NCBI GenBank assembly: GCA_015662935.1
Contig: DQTF01000111.1
Location: 1-7,946, forward strand
Source of the DNA: Crocinitomicaceae bacterium
Lineage (GTDB): Bacteria; Bacteroidota; Bacteroidia; Flavobacteriales_D; Crocinitomicaceae
Reading direction: 5' to 3'
Length of the DNA: 7,946 nt
In this document: piece after piece, positions 6,073-7,946 of the stretch
Layout: every line of letters begins with the position of its first letter
How positions within the stretch are numbered: position 1 is the stretch's first letter
Notes under the pieces: generated by a model
What the model was told of the DNA's origin: nothing
What the model saw: the letters and a program-made list of their open reading frames with translations, nothing else
The model's database searches: none
Position numbers and translations under genes: made by a program

Positions 6073-7023
6073 ATGAAAGTAACAGATCATATAAAAGAAG
6101 CAAAAGACACATTATTCTCTTTTGAAATATTACCTCCATTAAAAGGAAAAAGTATTCAATCTATTTACGATGGAATTGATCCATTAATGGAATTCAAACC
6201 AAAGTTTGTGAATGTTACTTATCATCGAGAAGAATTCATTTACAAAGAACGTGAGAATGGCTTGCTTGAAAAAATAGCGATTCGTAAGCGACCAGGAACG
6301 GTTGGCATTTGTGCGGCAATAATGAACAGATACGATGTAGATGCAGTTCCTCACTTAATCTGCGGTGGATTCTCCAAAGAAGAAACAGAAAATGCACTCA
6401 TTGACTTACAGTTTTTAGGAATAGACAACGTTCTTGCCTTGCGCGGCGATTCAATTAAGACAGAATCGAATTTTAGACCTCACAAATACGGTCACCAATA
6501 TGCACAACAGTTGATTGAGCAAGTTGCTGTGATGAATAACGGCACTTACTTAATGGACGATATTCAGTTAGAACCAACGAATTTTTGTATTGGTGCTGCA
6601 GGTTATCCAGAAAAGCATTTTGAAGCAATGAATCTTAATTTTGATTTAGAAAATCTAAAGAAAAAGGTAGATGCTGGTGCCGATTATATCGTAACGCAAA
6701 TGTTTTTCGATAATCAGAAGTACTTTGATTTTGTAGATGCATGTAGAGCAACTGGAATCACGGTCCCAATTATCCCAGGATTGAAACCAATCAAAACGAT
6801 GAATCATATTTCGTTTTTACCAAAATTCTTTCACATTGATTATCCAGAAGAATTGTCTAAAGCTTTGCTTGCATGCAAAAACAATGATGAGGTTGCACAA
6901 GTTGGAATTGAGTGGGGTATAAAACAATCAAAAGAATTGAAAGCTGCAGGAGTTCCTTGCATCCATTATTACACAATGTCTAATTCCGTTTCGGTAAAGG
7001 CAATCGCTAAAGAAATATTTTAA
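6073..7023 (+). CDS. metF: 5,10-methylenetetrahydrofolate reductase
   Basis: MetF is a cytoplasmic FAD enzyme that reduces 5,10-methylene-tetrahydrofolate to 5-methyl-tetrahydrofolate, the methyl donor for methionine synthase. The 316 residues form the usual (beta/alpha)8 barrel. FSFEILPP (15-22) holds E18, the counterpart of the catalytic Glu28 of E. coli. VNVTYHREE (46-54) is the second-strand motif in the form common in Bacteroidota. PHLIC (93-97) and LALRGD (121-126) follow, with D126 matching Asp120 near the flavin. GAAGYPEKH (174-182) and VTQMFFDN (207-214) come next, Q209 matching Gln183. PGLKP (235-239) and IHYYTMS (297-303) finish the set; the last has Ser where Asn is usual. It is a single-domain bacterial form without the regulatory domain of eukaryotic enzymes. 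The start sits 18 bp after a perfect -7 element. The next gene begins 2 bp after its TAA, so the two form an operon. Confidence 0.97.
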   Translation: MKVTDHIKEAKDTLFSFEILPPLKGKSIQSIYDGIDPLMEFKPKFVNVTYHREEFIYKERENGLLEKIAIRKRPGTVGICAAIMNRYDVDAVPHLICGGFSKEETENALIDLQFLGIDNVLALRGDSIKTESNFRPHKYGHQYAQQLIEQVAVMNNGTYLMDDIQLEPTNFCIGAAGYPEKHFEAMNLNFDLENLKKKVDAGADYIVTQMFFDNQKYFDFVDACRATGITVPIIPGLKPIKTMNHISFLPKFFHIDYPEELSKALLACKNNDEVAQVGIEWGIKQSKELKAAGVPCIHYYTMSNSVSVKAIAKEIF

Positions 7024-7025
7024 GT

Positions 7026-7574
7026 ATGAAAAAAGTAGGATTAGTAGTAATCGCAATATTGTTTCTTTCGAGTGCTTTTGCTCAGAAAAAGACAAAATTA
7101 AACTTGACTAATGCGTTAGTTGTTGCTCAGTTAGACAATCCTGAAGACAGGTATTCTTTGGAAATAAACCTGACCGAATTATTGGTTAGCAGAGGAGTGA
7201 AGGCAGAACCATCTTTAAACTACATGAAGTTTGGTGAAGATTCTCAAGTTCTTGGTTCAGATTCTATTATGAACTTAATGAAACAAAAAGGAATTGGTAC
7301 TTACTGCTTGGTTTCTGTAAGAGGATATGATAAACGTTTCAAGAAAACAAAACGTAGAGAAAACTTGATGGTTGCACTATCTGTTGGGAGTCTGTTTGAT
7401 CTTTACCGACAAGACATCGTTTCTATCAGCTTTGAATTTAAATTTTACAGAGAAGGCCAATTTGTCTATACGGATATCGTTAAATGCGGCAACGTTGGAG
7501 ACAGAGCAACGGTGCTAAAAAGATTTAGAAAGAAGACAGGAAAGCGCATTTTGAAGAAGTGGAAGAAGAGGTAG
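7026..7574 (+). CDS. Exported protein of unknown function coupled to metF
   Basis: This 182-residue protein starts with a typical signal peptide (MKKVGLVVIAILFLSSAFAQ, cleavage probably after AFA), so it is exported; there is no lipobox cysteine. The mature part begins KKTKLNLTNALVVAQLDNPE and continues with ELLVSRGVKAEPSLNY and KQKGIGTYCLVSVRGYD. These look like a small alpha/beta fold, similar in flavour to bacterial proteins that build a strand from VVAQLD and vary a name-like substrate, but I cannot assign a family. The region KRFKKTKRR and the C-terminus (LKRFRKKTGKRILKKWKKR) are strongly basic, so the mature protein should carry a high positive charge and may contact membrane lipid, LPS or nucleic acid. 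The ATG lies 2 bp after the metF stop, which implies co-transcription and probably coupled translation. Whether it has any link to folate or methionine metabolism is unknown. It ends 10 bp from the convergent PAP2 gene. Confidence 0.85.
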   Translation: MKKVGLVVIAILFLSSAFAQKKTKLNLTNALVVAQLDNPEDRYSLEINLTELLVSRGVKAEPSLNYMKFGEDSQVLGSDSIMNLMKQKGIGTYCLVSVRGYDKRFKKTKRRENLMVALSVGSLFDLYRQDIVSISFEFKFYREGQFVYTDIVKCGNVGDRATVLKRFRKKTGKRILKKWKKR

Positions 7575-7584
7575 AGTATTTCAC

Positions 7585-7946
7585 CTACAACCTCACCCCA
7601 AAATAAAACCCTACCGTCCCATCATTAAAACTTGGCACCAAAGTCACACCTTCTGTTTTCTTAAAAGGGTTCCAGTTCTTCAAAGGTTTTATTCTATAAA
7701 TAATTTCCGTTGCTAGAATACCAATACCTGCACCGACCAATACATCAGATAACCAATGCTTATTGTTAATCATTCTAAAAACACCTGTTGCAGAAGAAAA
7801 TAAATAACCACTGTAAGCTAAAATAGGTGCAGTCTGATTAAATTCATTGTACAAAACAGTTGCATTAGTAAAAGCCAAGCTCGTATGTCCTGAGGGCATA
7901 GAATAATCACCTCCATTAGGTCGGGTTTTGTTCAATATATTTTTGA
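7585..7946 (-). CDS. PAP2 superfamily membrane phosphatase, N-terminal part missing
   Basis: The frame stays open to the right edge, so the 5' end of the gene lies outside the window. Position 7935 is a TTG codon inside the gene, not a start. The visible 119 complete codons contain all three motifs of the PAP2 acid phosphatase family. KNILNKTRP reads as K-x6-RP, with its lysine codon at 7942-7944 next to the edge. PSGH (7885-7896) carries the catalytic-motif histidine. RMINNKHWLSD reads as R-x5-H-x3-D, with the nucleophilic His and the Asp (7744-7746) present; Phe replaces the usual Ser before the Arg. Hydrophobic stretches around PSGH and after the third motif (VLVGAGIGILATEIIY) are membrane helices. 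Such enzymes remove phosphate from lipid phosphates or isoprenoid pyrophosphates; the substrate here is not evident. The tail (GVTLVPSFNDGTVGFYFGVRL) ends in alternating residues like an outer-membrane strand, a feature seen in some Bacteroidota PAP2 proteins. Confidence 0.9.
   Translation of the reverse strand, partial: KNILNKTRPNGGDYSMPSGHTSLAFTNATVLYNEFNQTAPILAYSGYLFSSATGVFRMINNKHWLSDVLVGAGIGILATEIIYRIKPLKNWNPFKKTEGVTLVPSFNDGTVGFYFGVRL

Noticed and set aside
7933..7935. A start codon for the PAP2 gene at 7935
   Set aside because: The codon is TTG and the frame continues to the window edge; the K-x6-RP motif begins upstream of it, so the gene is truncated.

Overview
The window is AT-rich, lacks clear Shine-Dalgarno sites, and shows several TAnnTTTG-type -7 promoter elements, which are typical of Bacteroidota. 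Together with the NFPYNIS form of the KsgA motif IV, a DUF4286 gene directly upstream of ksgA, and a small single-pass protein of flavobacterial type, this points to Flavobacteriales. A Crocinitomicaceae/Fluviicola-like organism is plausible but is only an inference. No rRNA, tRNA, CRISPR, insertion sequence or phage gene is visible.

Layout. Positions 1-1539 (+) hold the 3' part of a gene for a large single-pass membrane protein of unknown function. A compact housekeeping cluster follows on the same strand: a DUF4286 protein (1563-1877) overlaps by 4 bp with the 16S rRNA dimethyltransferase gene ksgA/rsmA (1874-2656). Next comes a 64-residue membrane protein with its own promoter (2727-2921), closed by a strong intrinsic terminator (2944-2973). 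ispD of the MEP isoprenoid pathway (2999-3661) starts right after that terminator, probably as a leaderless or near-leaderless transcript. Convergent to ispD is a secreted DUF5060/GH-A-like glycoside hydrolase (5797-3683, minus strand).

A 275-bp divergent intergenic region (5798-6072) separates the glycosidase from metF. It holds -7 elements for both genes, an exact 14-bp direct repeat flanking a 155-bp segment, and a 9-bp-arm inverted repeat inside that segment. metF (6073-7023) is followed after 2 bp by a small exported protein of unknown function (7026-7574). The window ends with a convergent, N-terminally truncated PAP2-type membrane phosphatase (7585-7946, minus strand).

The content is mainly core metabolism (rRNA modification, isoprenoid precursors, one-carbon/methionine metabolism) mixed with a polysaccharide-degrading enzyme and unassigned envelope proteins. 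I see no convincing multi-gene novel system. The points that deserve most attention are the repeat-flanked segment between the glycosidase and metF, the atypical catalytic signature of the glycosidase, the unassigned membrane protein at the left edge, and the unknown exported protein tightly coupled to metF.
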